DNA of 64,000 bases, from NCBI GenBank assembly GCA_019745975.1, contig JAIESQ010000052.1, forward strand, positions 62,001-126,000, read 5' to 3'. The notes under the pieces were generated by a model. That model was not told where the DNA came from, did no database searches, and saw only the letters and a program-made list of their open reading frames with translations. The position numbers were made by a program, and so were the translations under genes. Below, piece by piece: positions 44,464 to 53,120 of this stretch. How positions within the stretch are numbered: position 1 is the first letter of the stretch; every line of letters starts with the position of its first letter. Source of the DNA: Pirellulales bacterium. GTDB taxonomy: Bacteria > Planctomycetota > Planctomycetia > Pirellulales > JAEUIK01.

Positions 44464-46698
44464 GTGAACGATGTCCCCTATCTCCCCGAGCACTTCATCA
44501 ACCGCGAGTTGAGCTGGCTGGAGTTCAACGCGCGCGTGCTCGAAGAGGCCGAGGACACGAATAACCCGTTGTTGGAGCGGGTCAAGTTTCTCAACATCTT
44601 CAGCTCGAACCTCGACGAGTTCTTCATGGTTCGCGTGGCGGGGTTGCGCGAACAGGCCTTCGGCGATGGCGCTCCGCAAGATTACGCGGCCGATGGGCTG
44701 AGTCCGTTGACGCAGCTCAAGCTGATCCACAAGCGTACGCAGGAGCTCGTCGCCGCGCAATATCGCTGCTGGAACGAGTCGGTCCGGCCGCAATTGGCCG
44801 CCGAACGGATCCAGATCGTCTCCCACGACGAGCTCAACGACCGCCAACGCGACGCGCTCGATCGCTTCTTTCGGGATCGCGCCTTTCCGATCCTCACGCC
44901 CATGGCCGTCGATCCCAGCCATCCCAACCCGCGCTACCACAATCGCGGCTTGTACCTGGCCGCCATGCTGGAGCGCCGTCGCGGGTTGGGGCCGCGCCAC
45001 TTGTTCGCCGTGGTGCAATTGCCGCAGGTGCTGCCGCGGCTCGTGCCGCTCGAACAAGGGGACGTGTGCACCTTCATCATGCTTGAAGACGCGGTCGCCG
45101 CGCGGCTCCCCGAGTTGTTCGGCGGCTTCGACGTGCTCAGCTCGACGACTTTCCGCATCACCCGCGACAGCGACATCGAGCTCTTGGATCAAGAATCGGA
45201 CGACATGCTGCGGCTGGTCGAAGAGCGCATCCGCGCCCGCGAGCGCTCACAAGCCGTACGGCTCGAAGTGGCCGCCGGCGGGAACGAAGAGCTCACGCAA
45301 ATGCTCGTCGAAGCCGAAGAGCTGCGGGCCGATGAATCGCCCGAGGGCTATGCCGAGGTGTTCCGCATTCCTGGTCCGCTCGATCTGACGGCGCTGGCGG
45401 CCCTGGCCGACATCCCGGGCCGCGACGAACTGCGGAATCCGACGTTTACACCAGTGCCATCGATCGAAGCGGGCGACCGCAACGAGCCGATCTTCAGCCG
45501 ACTCACGCAGCGCGATTTGCTGTTGCACCATCCCTTCGACAGTTTCGACACCGTCGTCGAGTTCGTCCGACAAGCGGCCCATGATCCGAACGTGCTGGCA
45601 ATCAAACAAACGCTCTACCGCACCAGCGGCGATTCACCGATCGTGCGGGCGCTCATGCAGGCCGCTGAGAACGGCAAGCACGTCACGGCGCTGGTCGAGC
45701 TCAAGGCGCGCTTCGACGAAGCCGCGAACGTCAGTTGGGCCCGGCAGCTCGAGCGCAGCGGCGTGCACGTCGTGTTCGGGTTCTTGGACCTGAAAACTCA
45801 CTGCAAAGTGTCGCTGATCGTTCGGCAGGAAGGGGACCAGCTCCGCCGCTACGTGCACCTGGGTACCGGAAACTACAATCCCCAGACGGCGCTCTTGTAC
45901 ACCGATCTCGCGCTATTGACCTCCAACGAAGACGTCACCGCCGATTGCTCGGCGCTGTTCAACTTGTTGACCGGCTATTCGCAGGGGCACACCTGGCGCA
46001 AGCTTGTCGTCGCTCCCAGCGACCTGCACCGCCGCACCGTCGAGTTAATCAACGAACAGGCCGAGGCGGCGCGCCGCGGGCAGCCCTCGCGGGTTTTCGC
46101 CAAACTCAACTCGCTGGTCGACCACCGCGTGATCGAAGCGTTGTACCGCGCCAGCGCCGCCGGCGTGCCGATCGATCTCGTGGCCCGCGGCATCTGTTGC
46201 CTGCGCCCCGGCTTGCCGGGCATTTCGGAAAACATCCGCGTGCGAAGCGTCGTCGATCGCTTCCTGGAGCATAGCCGGATTTACGTATTCGGCCCCGACG
46301 ACGATGCCCAGGTCTGGCTATCGAGCGCCGACTGGATGCCGCGCAATTTCTATCGTCGCGTCGAAGTGATGTTTCCGATCGAGTCCGCAACGCTCAAGGA
46401 GCGGATCCTGCGCGAGATCGTGCCTGCGTATCTGCGCGACAACGTCAAGTCGCGCGTCTTGCGCTCCGACGGCACGTATGCGCGTGTCGAGCCTGCGCCC
46501 GCTGAACCTGCCTATCGCGTACAAGATGAACTATTGCGGCTCAGGCGGCCGGCTCCGACGGCCCTGCACGCCGTGGCCGCGGGCGTCGCCAACGGCGCGG
46601 TCGACAGCCAACTCCTGGTCACCACACCCTCGATCAACGGCAACGGCGCCGCCGATGCCACCGCGATCGCCGAAGGCAACGTCGCCGCGCCGCTCTAG
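44464..46698 (+). CDS. ppk1: polyphosphate kinase 1
   Basis: PPK1 builds polyphosphate from ATP. The protein matches the family throughout: FINRELSWLEFNARVLEEA, FSSNLDEFFMVRVAGL, TLYRTSGDSPIV, YVHLGTGNYNPQTALLYTDLALLT (with the autophosphorylated His) and RGICCLRPGLPG. The start is not certain. The GTG at 44464 gives the compact N-terminus MNDVPYLPEHFINRELSW usual for the family; an ATG at 44362 and the track start at 44293 add a basic, unconserved extension. The C-terminal 70 residues are a variable Ala/Asn-rich tail. It diverges from the small membrane protein gene. Confidence 0.95.
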   Translation: MNDVPYLPEHFINRELSWLEFNARVLEEAEDTNNPLLERVKFLNIFSSNLDEFFMVRVAGLREQAFGDGAPQDYAADGLSPLTQLKLIHKRTQELVAAQYRCWNESVRPQLAAERIQIVSHDELNDRQRDALDRFFRDRAFPILTPMAVDPSHPNPRYHNRGLYLAAMLERRRGLGPRHLFAVVQLPQVLPRLVPLEQGDVCTFIMLEDAVAARLPELFGGFDVLSSTTFRITRDSDIELLDQESDDMLRLVEERIRARERSQAVRLEVAAGGNEELTQMLVEAEELRADESPEGYAEVFRIPGPLDLTALAALADIPGRDELRNPTFTPVPSIEAGDRNEPIFSRLTQRDLLLHHPFDSFDTVVEFVRQAAHDPNVLAIKQTLYRTSGDSPIVRALMQAAENGKHVTALVELKARFDEAANVSWARQLERSGVHVVFGFLDLKTHCKVSLIVRQEGDQLRRYVHLGTGNYNPQTALLYTDLALLTSNEDVTADCSALFNLLTGYSQGHTWRKLVVAPSDLHRRTVELINEQAEAARRGQPSRVFAKLNSLVDHRVIEALYRASAAGVPIDLVARGICCLRPGLPGISENIRVRSVVDRFLEHSRIYVFGPDDDAQVWLSSADWMPRNFYRRVEVMFPIESATLKERILREIVPAYLRDNVKSRVLRSDGTYARVEPAPAEPAYRVQDELLRLRRPAPTALHAVAAGVANGAVDSQLLVTTPSINGNGAADATAIAEGNVAAPL

Positions 46699-46748
46699 GG
46701 CACCCAGATCCGCACTGCAAAAGCTTCCTCGCTGGCAGGAACCGATCG

Positions 46749-47186
46749 ATGGGGAGATTGCTGGCCCGATCGTTCGCGGGCGTCGTGGTGGCGCCGCTGG
46801 TGCTGGCGGTTGCTTATCACGAGTTTCTTGGTCAGCGCAGCGACTACCTCGGCCACTATCTGGCTGGCTGCGGCGGCACGCTACTGTTGATCGCGTGCTT
46901 CTTGGCGGTCTTGCCCGACGTGTTCTATACGCGATTCGCGCCTCTGGCGATCGTAGTCTTGGCTGTCGTCGCGATTGCCATCGGCGGCGTGTTCGAGTCG
47001 ACGATTTACCGTATCGCGAAGTTCGACGAAGTCGATTTCTGCAATCAAAGCCTGGGGGCGGTGCTGGCCGCGCTCGGCCTGCTGCTCGCGGCGGGGCGGA
47101 CGAAACCGCCGCTGGCGTTGTCATGCGGACATTGGTGCGTTGCTCTAGCGCTATTGGCTGCGGGGTACCACTATGCATTTCTCTGA
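46749..47186 (+). CDS. membrane protein of unknown function
   Basis: The 145-residue protein has four hydrophobic segments (about 10-28, 42-57, 63-83 and 103-118) and a further terminal one. I recognise no family. Between the third and fourth segments is GGVFESTIYRIAKFDEVDFCNQSLG. It follows ppk1 by 50 bp, and its last 14 bp overlap the next gene, so the three are probably one transcript. Pairing with the following membrane protein suggests a two-part complex. Confidence 0.6.
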   Translation: MGRLLARSFAGVVVAPLVLAVAYHEFLGQRSDYLGHYLAGCGGTLLLIACFLAVLPDVFYTRFAPLAIVVLAVVAIAIGGVFESTIYRIAKFDEVDFCNQSLGAVLAALGLLLAAGRTKPPLALSCGHWCVALALLAAGYHYAFL

Positions 47187-47589
47187 TCCGCGCTGGTTGG
47201 AACGCGCCGCGGCTGTGTCGCTGCTATTGGTCGGCGCGGCGCTCGTCGCCGGCAATCTCTGGTTCACAGCCGCCCGCTCCACGATTCCGCTGGCCCTCGA
47301 TGGACGTGTCGCTGCTCGCGAGGTGCGCCACGAAAAGCACCCTGGCAAGGATGATGTCTGCCTGTTGCACTTCGAGGATGGTCGCACCTTGCACGTCGAC
47401 ACGGCCGTGTTCGCCGCAGTCGACGTTGGCCAGTGGCTTTACAAGACCGCCTGGCAGCATTCGCTCGATCGACATGGAGCGAACGTTCCGCTTGACTGGT
47501 CGGCCGATGCGCGGGGGATGTGGCCTACCATGGGCGTGGCACTTGTGACGCTACTGGGCGTTGCCCTGTGGAACCTTGCGCGGCGCTAG
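47173..47589 (+). CDS. small membrane protein of unknown function
   Basis: The 138-residue protein overlaps the preceding gene by 14 bp in another frame. One hydrophobic segment is near residues 13-31 (AAAVSLLLVGAALVAGNLWF) and another near the C-terminus (GVALVTLLGVALWNLA). The middle part (DVCLLHFEDGRTLHVDTAVFAAV) looks like a small external beta domain between two membrane anchors. No family is recognised. The 205 bp that follow hold no gene that I can support. Confidence 0.6.
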   Translation: MHFSDPRWLERAAAVSLLLVGAALVAGNLWFTAARSTIPLALDGRVAAREVRHEKHPGKDDVCLLHFEDGRTLHVDTAVFAAVDVGQWLYKTAWQHSLDRHGANVPLDWSADARGMWPTMGVALVTLLGVALWNLARR

Positions 47590-47794
47590 TTGCCGTGTCG
47601 ATGGACTGTCGATTTCACGCGGCTTGCGGTGCCCTAGCGATTTCTTGTTCGGCCTTTCTGTCGGAAGTCGACACCGCGAGTCCGCCCCGCCTTGCAGCCA
47701 TGGCCGTCAGGGAAGAAACTAGACGTGTACGCCTCCCCGCCGTATCAGGCACGCAGTTCGCGAGCCGATCAAACCGGTCGCCGCACAAGACCCT

Positions 47795-50434
47795 ATGCCA
47801 TCCGGAGTTAATTCGTCGCGACGACGCCCCTCGGGTGGCGAATCCAAAGGAACTTCTCGCGCCGCGCCCGATGCCCGCTCGCTAGCTTGGCCCGAGATGC
47901 TGATCCGTGGTGCGATCATCGCCGCCGTCGGGCTCTTGGCAATCTGGCCGGCCTTGCCAGGGGGCTTTGTCTGGGACGACGTGCTGATTCCCCAAGGCCG
48001 CTACGTCAAAGCCGATGACGGCCTCGTTAAGTTCTGGACGACCGGTAAGCAGGCCGACTATTGGCCCGTCGCTTACTCAACGCATTGGTTCGAGTATCGC
48101 GCATTCGGCGCGCGGCCGATCGGCTATCGCTGCGTCAACGTCGCGCTGCACATTGGCAATGCCCTGCTGCTGTGGCGCGCGCTAACCATGCTGCGCGTGC
48201 CCGGCGCCTGGTGGGCGGCGCTTCTGTTCGTGGCACATCCCGTAACGGTCGAAGCAGTCGCCTGGATCCTGCAGCGCAAGACATTGCTCTCAACCGCATT
48301 CGGCCTGGGCACGTTCATTTCCTACCTGCATTTTCGCGCGTCACCCGACGGCTGGCCCAAATGGAGTTGGTATGCCGCAGCCCTGGTGCTGTTCGCGCTG
48401 GGCATGCTGACCAAGACCGCCATCGTGATGCTACCGCTGGCGATGCCGGCGAGTGTCTGGTTGCTCGAGCGCCGCGTAACCTGGGGCGATTTGTGGCTGC
48501 TCGTGCCGCTGCTGGTGATCGCCGTGGCTCTGGGTTGCGTGGGCCTGTATTTTCAGGAAACGAAGGCGATCGGCGTCGATGTCGTTCGCGACGACTCGCT
48601 GGTGTCGCGCGTCGCGTTGTTCGGTCGCTCATTCTGGTTTTACGTTTCCAAGGCGCTGTGCCCCGTCAATCTCACGTTCATCTACCCGCGCTGGCCGCTG
48701 GGAATCCAGGGTCCACAGACCTTCGTGCCGCTGCTGGCCTTGATCGCCGTGACTGGCGGGCTGATCTATGCGACCGTCCAACGCTGGAGCACGGCGCCGT
48801 TGGCCGCCCTGGCATGGTACGGGCTGAACCTGGTGCCCGTTTCGGGGCTGGCGAACATCTACTTCATGCGCTATTCGCTGGTAGCCGATCACTGGCAGTA
48901 TCTGTCGCTGCCGGCGCTCATTGCTCTGGTGGTCGTTAGCACGATCGCGCTCGTCGAGCGAATCAAACTGCCGACGCGCTGGCTGCCGGCTGCCGCGCTG
49001 AGCGCCGTCGCATTCGTACTGACAGCCCTATCCTGGAATCAGGCACACATCTATGCCGGCGACGACAACAGGCTGCTGTGGCGCGACACGATCGCCAAGA
49101 ATCCCGACGCTTGGATCGCCCTGAACAACCTCGGCACGTTGTTCAATCACGATGGGGAAACCGCCGCCAACGAGGCCCGCCGCGCCGCGGCGCAAGGACG
49201 CCGCGTCTTGGCCGATCAATCGCAGCGCGCCGCGCAACAGAGCTTCGACGACGCCGTCGGCTGCTTCCGTCGCGCCCTGGTGCTGTACCCGAAGTATTCC
49301 GACGCCGAACAGAATTGGGGGATGAATCTCCTGGTGCAAGGGCAACACGCCGAGGCCATGCGCCATTTTCAAAGCGCCCTCGACATGAGCCCGCCCAAAA
49401 CTGCCGAACACGCCAAGGCACACGTCTACGTGGGCCTGGTACTGCGGGCGATCGGACGGGCCAACGAGGCGCTTCCGCACTTTCAGGCCGCGGTCACCGA
49501 TCTGCCTCATTACGTGCAGGCCAACGAAGAGCTGGGGCGCGCCTTGCTCGAAGCGGGCCGGCCGCGCGAAGCGGAAGCTCCTCTAAAGGCAGCACTCTCC
49601 GTCAATCCGCATTTGCCGCTGACCGCCGCTCGACTCGGCGAGGTCTACGTCGCGCTCGGTCGCCACGACGAAGCCATTGGCGCCTTCGATCATGCCTTGC
49701 AAGTCAACCCAGGGCTCCCAGACGTGCACACGAACCTGGCGATTCTGCTGGCGATGCGGCGCGCCTTTGAGCCTGCCATTGCGCACTACCGGCAGGCGAT
49801 TCAGCACGAGCCGACCCATGTTCGCGCCCACCTCGGATTGGGCGTTGCCCTGGCCGAGATCGGACGCTATGACGAGGCAATCGCAGAATATGAGAAGGTT
49901 CTGGAGCTCTCGCCCGAAGCTGCCGACGCACGCACCAACTTGGCCAACGCGCTACTGATGACTGGCCGCCGCGAGGACGCGCTGGTGCAGTATCAAGAGA
50001 CCCTGCTGCGGCACTCCGATTTCCTGCCGGCCAGGGTGAACTACGCCTCCGCGCTGGCCGAATCTCGGCAATGGGGCGAGGCCATCGCGCAGTTCAAGAT
50101 TGTGCTCAAGCAAGATCCGAACCATCAGGACGCCGCCCTGCAACTCGCCTGGCTACTGGCCACGTCGCCCGACGACGACGCCCGCGACCCGGCCGAAGCG
50201 CTGCGGCTGGCCGATGCGCTGTGCCGCGCGACCGTCTCGCCCGACCCCCGGCAGCTCGACGTGCTGGCCGCCGCGCAGGCCGCTTCCGGCCGCTACGATG
50301 AAGCGATCCAAAATGTCGACCAGGCGATCGCACGGTTGCAGGCCGCAGGTCAGAAAGACGTCAAGGTGTATCTCGAACGTCGTCAGCTCTACGAAGCCAA
50401 GCAACCGTTTCGACTCCCAAAGGACAAATCATGA
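47795..50434 (+). CDS. TMTC-like membrane protein with TPR repeats
   Basis: The 879-residue protein joins a polytopic membrane half (about 35-410, roughly ten segments) to a C-terminal TPR half (about 430-860). The membrane part recalls eukaryotic TMTC O-mannosyltransferases and other GT-C enzymes: GGFVWDDVLI with the acidic pair, HPVTVEAVAWILQRKTLLS and YSLVADHWQYLSLPALIAL. The repeats include LGEVYVALGRHDEAIGAFDHALQVNP-like and LGVALAEIGRYDEAIAEYEKVLELSP-like units. A sugar transferase acting outside the membrane is plausible, but no donor is shown. The next gene overlaps by ATGA, so translation is coupled. Confidence 0.8.
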   Translation: MPSGVNSSRRRPSGGESKGTSRAAPDARSLAWPEMLIRGAIIAAVGLLAIWPALPGGFVWDDVLIPQGRYVKADDGLVKFWTTGKQADYWPVAYSTHWFEYRAFGARPIGYRCVNVALHIGNALLLWRALTMLRVPGAWWAALLFVAHPVTVEAVAWILQRKTLLSTAFGLGTFISYLHFRASPDGWPKWSWYAAALVLFALGMLTKTAIVMLPLAMPASVWLLERRVTWGDLWLLVPLLVIAVALGCVGLYFQETKAIGVDVVRDDSLVSRVALFGRSFWFYVSKALCPVNLTFIYPRWPLGIQGPQTFVPLLALIAVTGGLIYATVQRWSTAPLAALAWYGLNLVPVSGLANIYFMRYSLVADHWQYLSLPALIALVVVSTIALVERIKLPTRWLPAAALSAVAFVLTALSWNQAHIYAGDDNRLLWRDTIAKNPDAWIALNNLGTLFNHDGETAANEARRAAAQGRRVLADQSQRAAQQSFDDAVGCFRRALVLYPKYSDAEQNWGMNLLVQGQHAEAMRHFQSALDMSPPKTAEHAKAHVYVGLVLRAIGRANEALPHFQAAVTDLPHYVQANEELGRALLEAGRPREAEAPLKAALSVNPHLPLTAARLGEVYVALGRHDEAIGAFDHALQVNPGLPDVHTNLAILLAMRRAFEPAIAHYRQAIQHEPTHVRAHLGLGVALAEIGRYDEAIAEYEKVLELSPEAADARTNLANALLMTGRREDALVQYQETLLRHSDFLPARVNYASALAESRQWGEAIAQFKIVLKQDPNHQDAALQLAWLLATSPDDDARDPAEALRLADALCRATVSPDPRQLDVLAAAQAASGRYDEAIQNVDQAIARLQAAGQKDVKVYLERRQLYEAKQPFRLPKDKS

Positions 50435-51351
50435 CGGATCGGGAACGTTGGACGATTTATCCGCTGCTGGCGCTCTCGCTTGGTATGCAGGTGCGCGACA
50501 AGGTCTTTCCGGTCACCACCTTGCGTGCCCAATCGATACATTGTCGCTCGCTGGTTGTCGACGCCGCGAATGGCAAGCCGCGAATCACCGCCAGCTCCGA
50601 CGGCATCCTGCGCGTGTTGGGCGACGACGACAAGCCCAAGATCCTCTTGGGTTCGGACCAAAACAAAGCTGGGATTGTGCAAGTCTGCGGTACCAGCGGC
50701 CAGGTGCGGACCGCGCTGGGGGTCGACGAAGCGCAGAGCGTCGGCACCGTCTCCACGTTCGGCTCCGATGGCCATCCGCGCGTTGTGATCGCCGCAGTCG
50801 ACAATAGCGGGATGATCTCGACTGCCGGTCCAGGAGACCGCAGACTCGTCGAGTTGGGAATCGGCAAACCGTGGGCCGGCCTCACGACTCCCCAAGCCGC
50901 CAACCAGGCGAACGACGACCAGCCCCCCGCCGCCGAAACCGTCGCACAACCCCTCGGTGGGCAACTCGTCTTGCTGGCGCCAGACGGCAAACCGCAGTGG
51001 CTCTTGACGCACGACGAGCGCGGTTCGGGTCGGGCGTTGGCCTTCGACAGCGAGGGCCGCTTGCACCTGGTGCTAACGGCAACGCTCAACGTAATTCATG
51101 GTCCGCCCGGTCGCACTCAGACGCCGTCGCCGCCGGCGGACCAAACACCTCCGCCGTTCCCTACTGATCCGGGTCCTGCCACTTCACCCGCACCGGATGG
51201 CGCGCCGTCGCCGGCAGATGCACCACGGTCAGACGCCGGTTCAACCGTGGATGCCACCGAGCACGAAACTGCCGGGCCCGGGACTGCCGAACCCGCGCCG
51301 CTCCAACCGCGGCCCGAATCGCCGACGCCGACCCCGCCGGAGGGCCCTTAG
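50431..51351 (+). CDS. membrane-anchored protein with Pro-rich tail
   Basis: The 306-residue protein begins MTDRERWTIYPLLALSLGMQ, a short hydrophobic anchor, then has a repetitive beta-rich region (about 30-220) with repeated DxxGxPRVxI phrases (ANGKPRITASSDGILRVLG and SDGHPRVVIAAVDNSG), which suggests a beta-helix or propeller-like domain. The last 80 residues are Pro, Thr and Ala-rich. Its ATG overlaps the stop of the TPR protein (ATGA), so the two likely work together. No family is recognised. Confidence 0.65.
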   Translation: MTDRERWTIYPLLALSLGMQVRDKVFPVTTLRAQSIHCRSLVVDAANGKPRITASSDGILRVLGDDDKPKILLGSDQNKAGIVQVCGTSGQVRTALGVDEAQSVGTVSTFGSDGHPRVVIAAVDNSGMISTAGPGDRRLVELGIGKPWAGLTTPQAANQANDDQPPAAETVAQPLGGQLVLLAPDGKPQWLLTHDERGSGRALAFDSEGRLHLVLTATLNVIHGPPGRTQTPSPPADQTPPPFPTDPGPATSPAPDGAPSPADAPRSDAGSTVDATEHETAGPGTAEPAPLQPRPESPTPTPPEGP

Positions 51352-51492
51352 TTTGCCAGCGATCCGCAACGGTTCCGTGTCCCGGTTTGACAGCCTGACG
51401 ATGGCGGTTGAGAATTCGGCACATCCACGAGCAACACGGTTTCGGCGGCGGTTTCTGCGACATCACGAGCCCATTGGCGAAAGGACGAGCCC

Positions 51493-52125
51493 ATGTCCCA
51501 ACCCATGATGACACCGCCAACGCCTCCGCCCACCCCGCCGCGGCGCATCTGGCCGTGGTTGCTGGGTGCCGGTTGCGGCGTGGCCCTCTTACTGTGCTGC
51601 GGGTTTGTAGGGTTCTTTGGCTATATGGGGGCCAAGGTCGCCCAAGGGATGAGCCAGGACCCGACGAAAGTGCGCGAAGTGGCGAAATCGATCGTCGAGA
51701 TCGACCTGCCCCCCGAGTTTGCGCCGCAGATGTCGATGGATCTCCCCGTTCCGACCATGCATATGACCTTCGCGGTGTTCGGCAATGGCCCCAACATGGT
51801 GATGCTGGGCAAGATGCGCGGAGCGGCCTTCGCCAAGGGCGATGCTGAGATGATGGCACGCCAAATGGAACAGAGCATCCAGGCGCGTTCGAGCGGACGC
51901 GAGACGCTCGAGGCCGAAAACTCCGAAGAGCGCGAGTTCACCATCCGCGATAAGCCGGTCAAGTTCACGATCACCGAAGGGACCGGCGCCAATTCCAGCA
52001 AAAAACTCGTCGAGGCCATGGGGGCCTTTCCTGCCGACGGTGGCTTCATCATCATCGTCATTCAGGTCGATGCCGAGCAGTACAGCAAAGAGCGCGTGGT
52101 CGAAGTGATCGAGTCGATCCGCTGA
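51493..52125 (+). CDS. single-pass membrane protein, paralogue of the next gene
   Basis: The 210-residue protein has a Pro-rich N-terminus, one membrane segment (about 19-45, PWLLGAGCGVALLLCCGFVGFFG) and an extracytoplasmic domain. The domain opens IVEIDLPPEFAPQMSMD and closes FIIIVIQVDAEQYSKERVVEVIESI. The next gene has the same order (IELPDEFRPECSSEM ... ILFALQAKKSELSRDEIEAIVRSI), so the two are distant paralogues. The function is unknown. Separation from the preceding gene is about 140 bp. Confidence 0.65.
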   Translation: MSQPMMTPPTPPPTPPRRIWPWLLGAGCGVALLLCCGFVGFFGYMGAKVAQGMSQDPTKVREVAKSIVEIDLPPEFAPQMSMDLPVPTMHMTFAVFGNGPNMVMLGKMRGAAFAKGDAEMMARQMEQSIQARSSGRETLEAENSEEREFTIRDKPVKFTITEGTGANSSKKLVEAMGAFPADGGFIIIVIQVDAEQYSKERVVEVIESIR

Positions 52126-52223
52126 CGAATCCAGGGGCGAAAGGTGCGAGGTTGCGTCAATCTCTGTTGCGCTGTCCTATCGCTATCGATAACGTGGTCA
52201 TCAGGCAATAAGCAGTCGAGAGC

Positions 52224-53090
52224 ATGAAGATCGAGGAGTTTCCGCCCGACCAACACGAGCAACCGATCGCCGATGCGCCCCAGCCTCACGCTCAGCCAGC
52301 CCCGGTCAATCGCCGTTGGCGGCGCGGACTGGCGCGTTTGTTCTTCGCGCTGGCCATGCTCGTGCTCTCGGCAGCCGCTGTGGTCGGCGTCGTTGGCGTG
52401 ATCGCCAACTCGAATCAGGAGCGCGCCTATAGCACCAACGCGGATGTTGCGCGCCAACGCATGGGCGAAACCATCTCCATCGAGCTACCCGACGAATTCC
52501 GGCCCGAGTGCAGCTCGGAAATGCATGGGCTGCTTGGCCTCGAGCGCACGTCGATCTGGTCAATGTACGAGTGGCAGGGGTCCGACAGCTTCGTGCTCGC
52601 CGCCCGCTCGACCAAAGATGTCACGAAGGCGCCGCTTGCCGATCCGCCGCGCGATTCCGATTCGGTCGACTTGCTCCATTTTGTGCAAGACCTGCTGTTC
52701 AATCGCGGGCGCATCTTCGAGCCACTCCGCTTCGGCGAACCAGAGCAGCTCGACGACCGCAATCCGGACGGCTCGCTCACCGAGCCTCGCAATTCCACGG
52801 AGCTGCTAAATCCGCAGGAGGCCGACCGCAAGTTGCGCAAAGATCGCGCCAAGTTCGAGGAAGTCGAAACGATCGAATTGCTTGGCCAAAAAGTCAAAGT
52901 CTGGGTCGCCTCCGGCACCGGCGCCGTCAACGACGAGCCCTATTGGCAAGTTTTGGCCGGCATCCCCACGCCGGACGGCAGCATCCTTTTTGCCCTGCAG
53001 GCCAAAAAGTCGGAACTGTCGCGCGACGAGATCGAGGCCATCGTGCGCTCGATCCGCGAGCCCACATCGGCATCGGCCAACTCAGGCTGA
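52224..53090 (+). CDS. single-pass membrane protein, paralogue of the previous gene
   Basis: The 288-residue protein has a cytoplasmic tail, a membrane segment at about 36-58 (LFFALAMLVLSAAAVVGVVG) and an external domain. This starts ISIELPDEFRPECSSEMHG and ends with ALQAKKSELSRDEIEAIVRSIREP, the same frame as the protein before it. An insert in the middle carries many charged residues. The family is unknown to me. It converges with the ceramidase-like gene, 30 bp apart. Confidence 0.65.
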   Translation: MKIEEFPPDQHEQPIADAPQPHAQPAPVNRRWRRGLARLFFALAMLVLSAAAVVGVVGVIANSNQERAYSTNADVARQRMGETISIELPDEFRPECSSEMHGLLGLERTSIWSMYEWQGSDSFVLAARSTKDVTKAPLADPPRDSDSVDLLHFVQDLLFNRGRIFEPLRFGEPEQLDDRNPDGSLTEPRNSTELLNPQEADRKLRKDRAKFEEVETIELLGQKVKVWVASGTGAVNDEPYWQVLAGIPTPDGSILFALQAKKSELSRDEIEAIVRSIREPTSASANSG

Positions 53091-53120
53091 ACGGGATTGC
53101 GGCGCGTGCCGAGACGCTGT

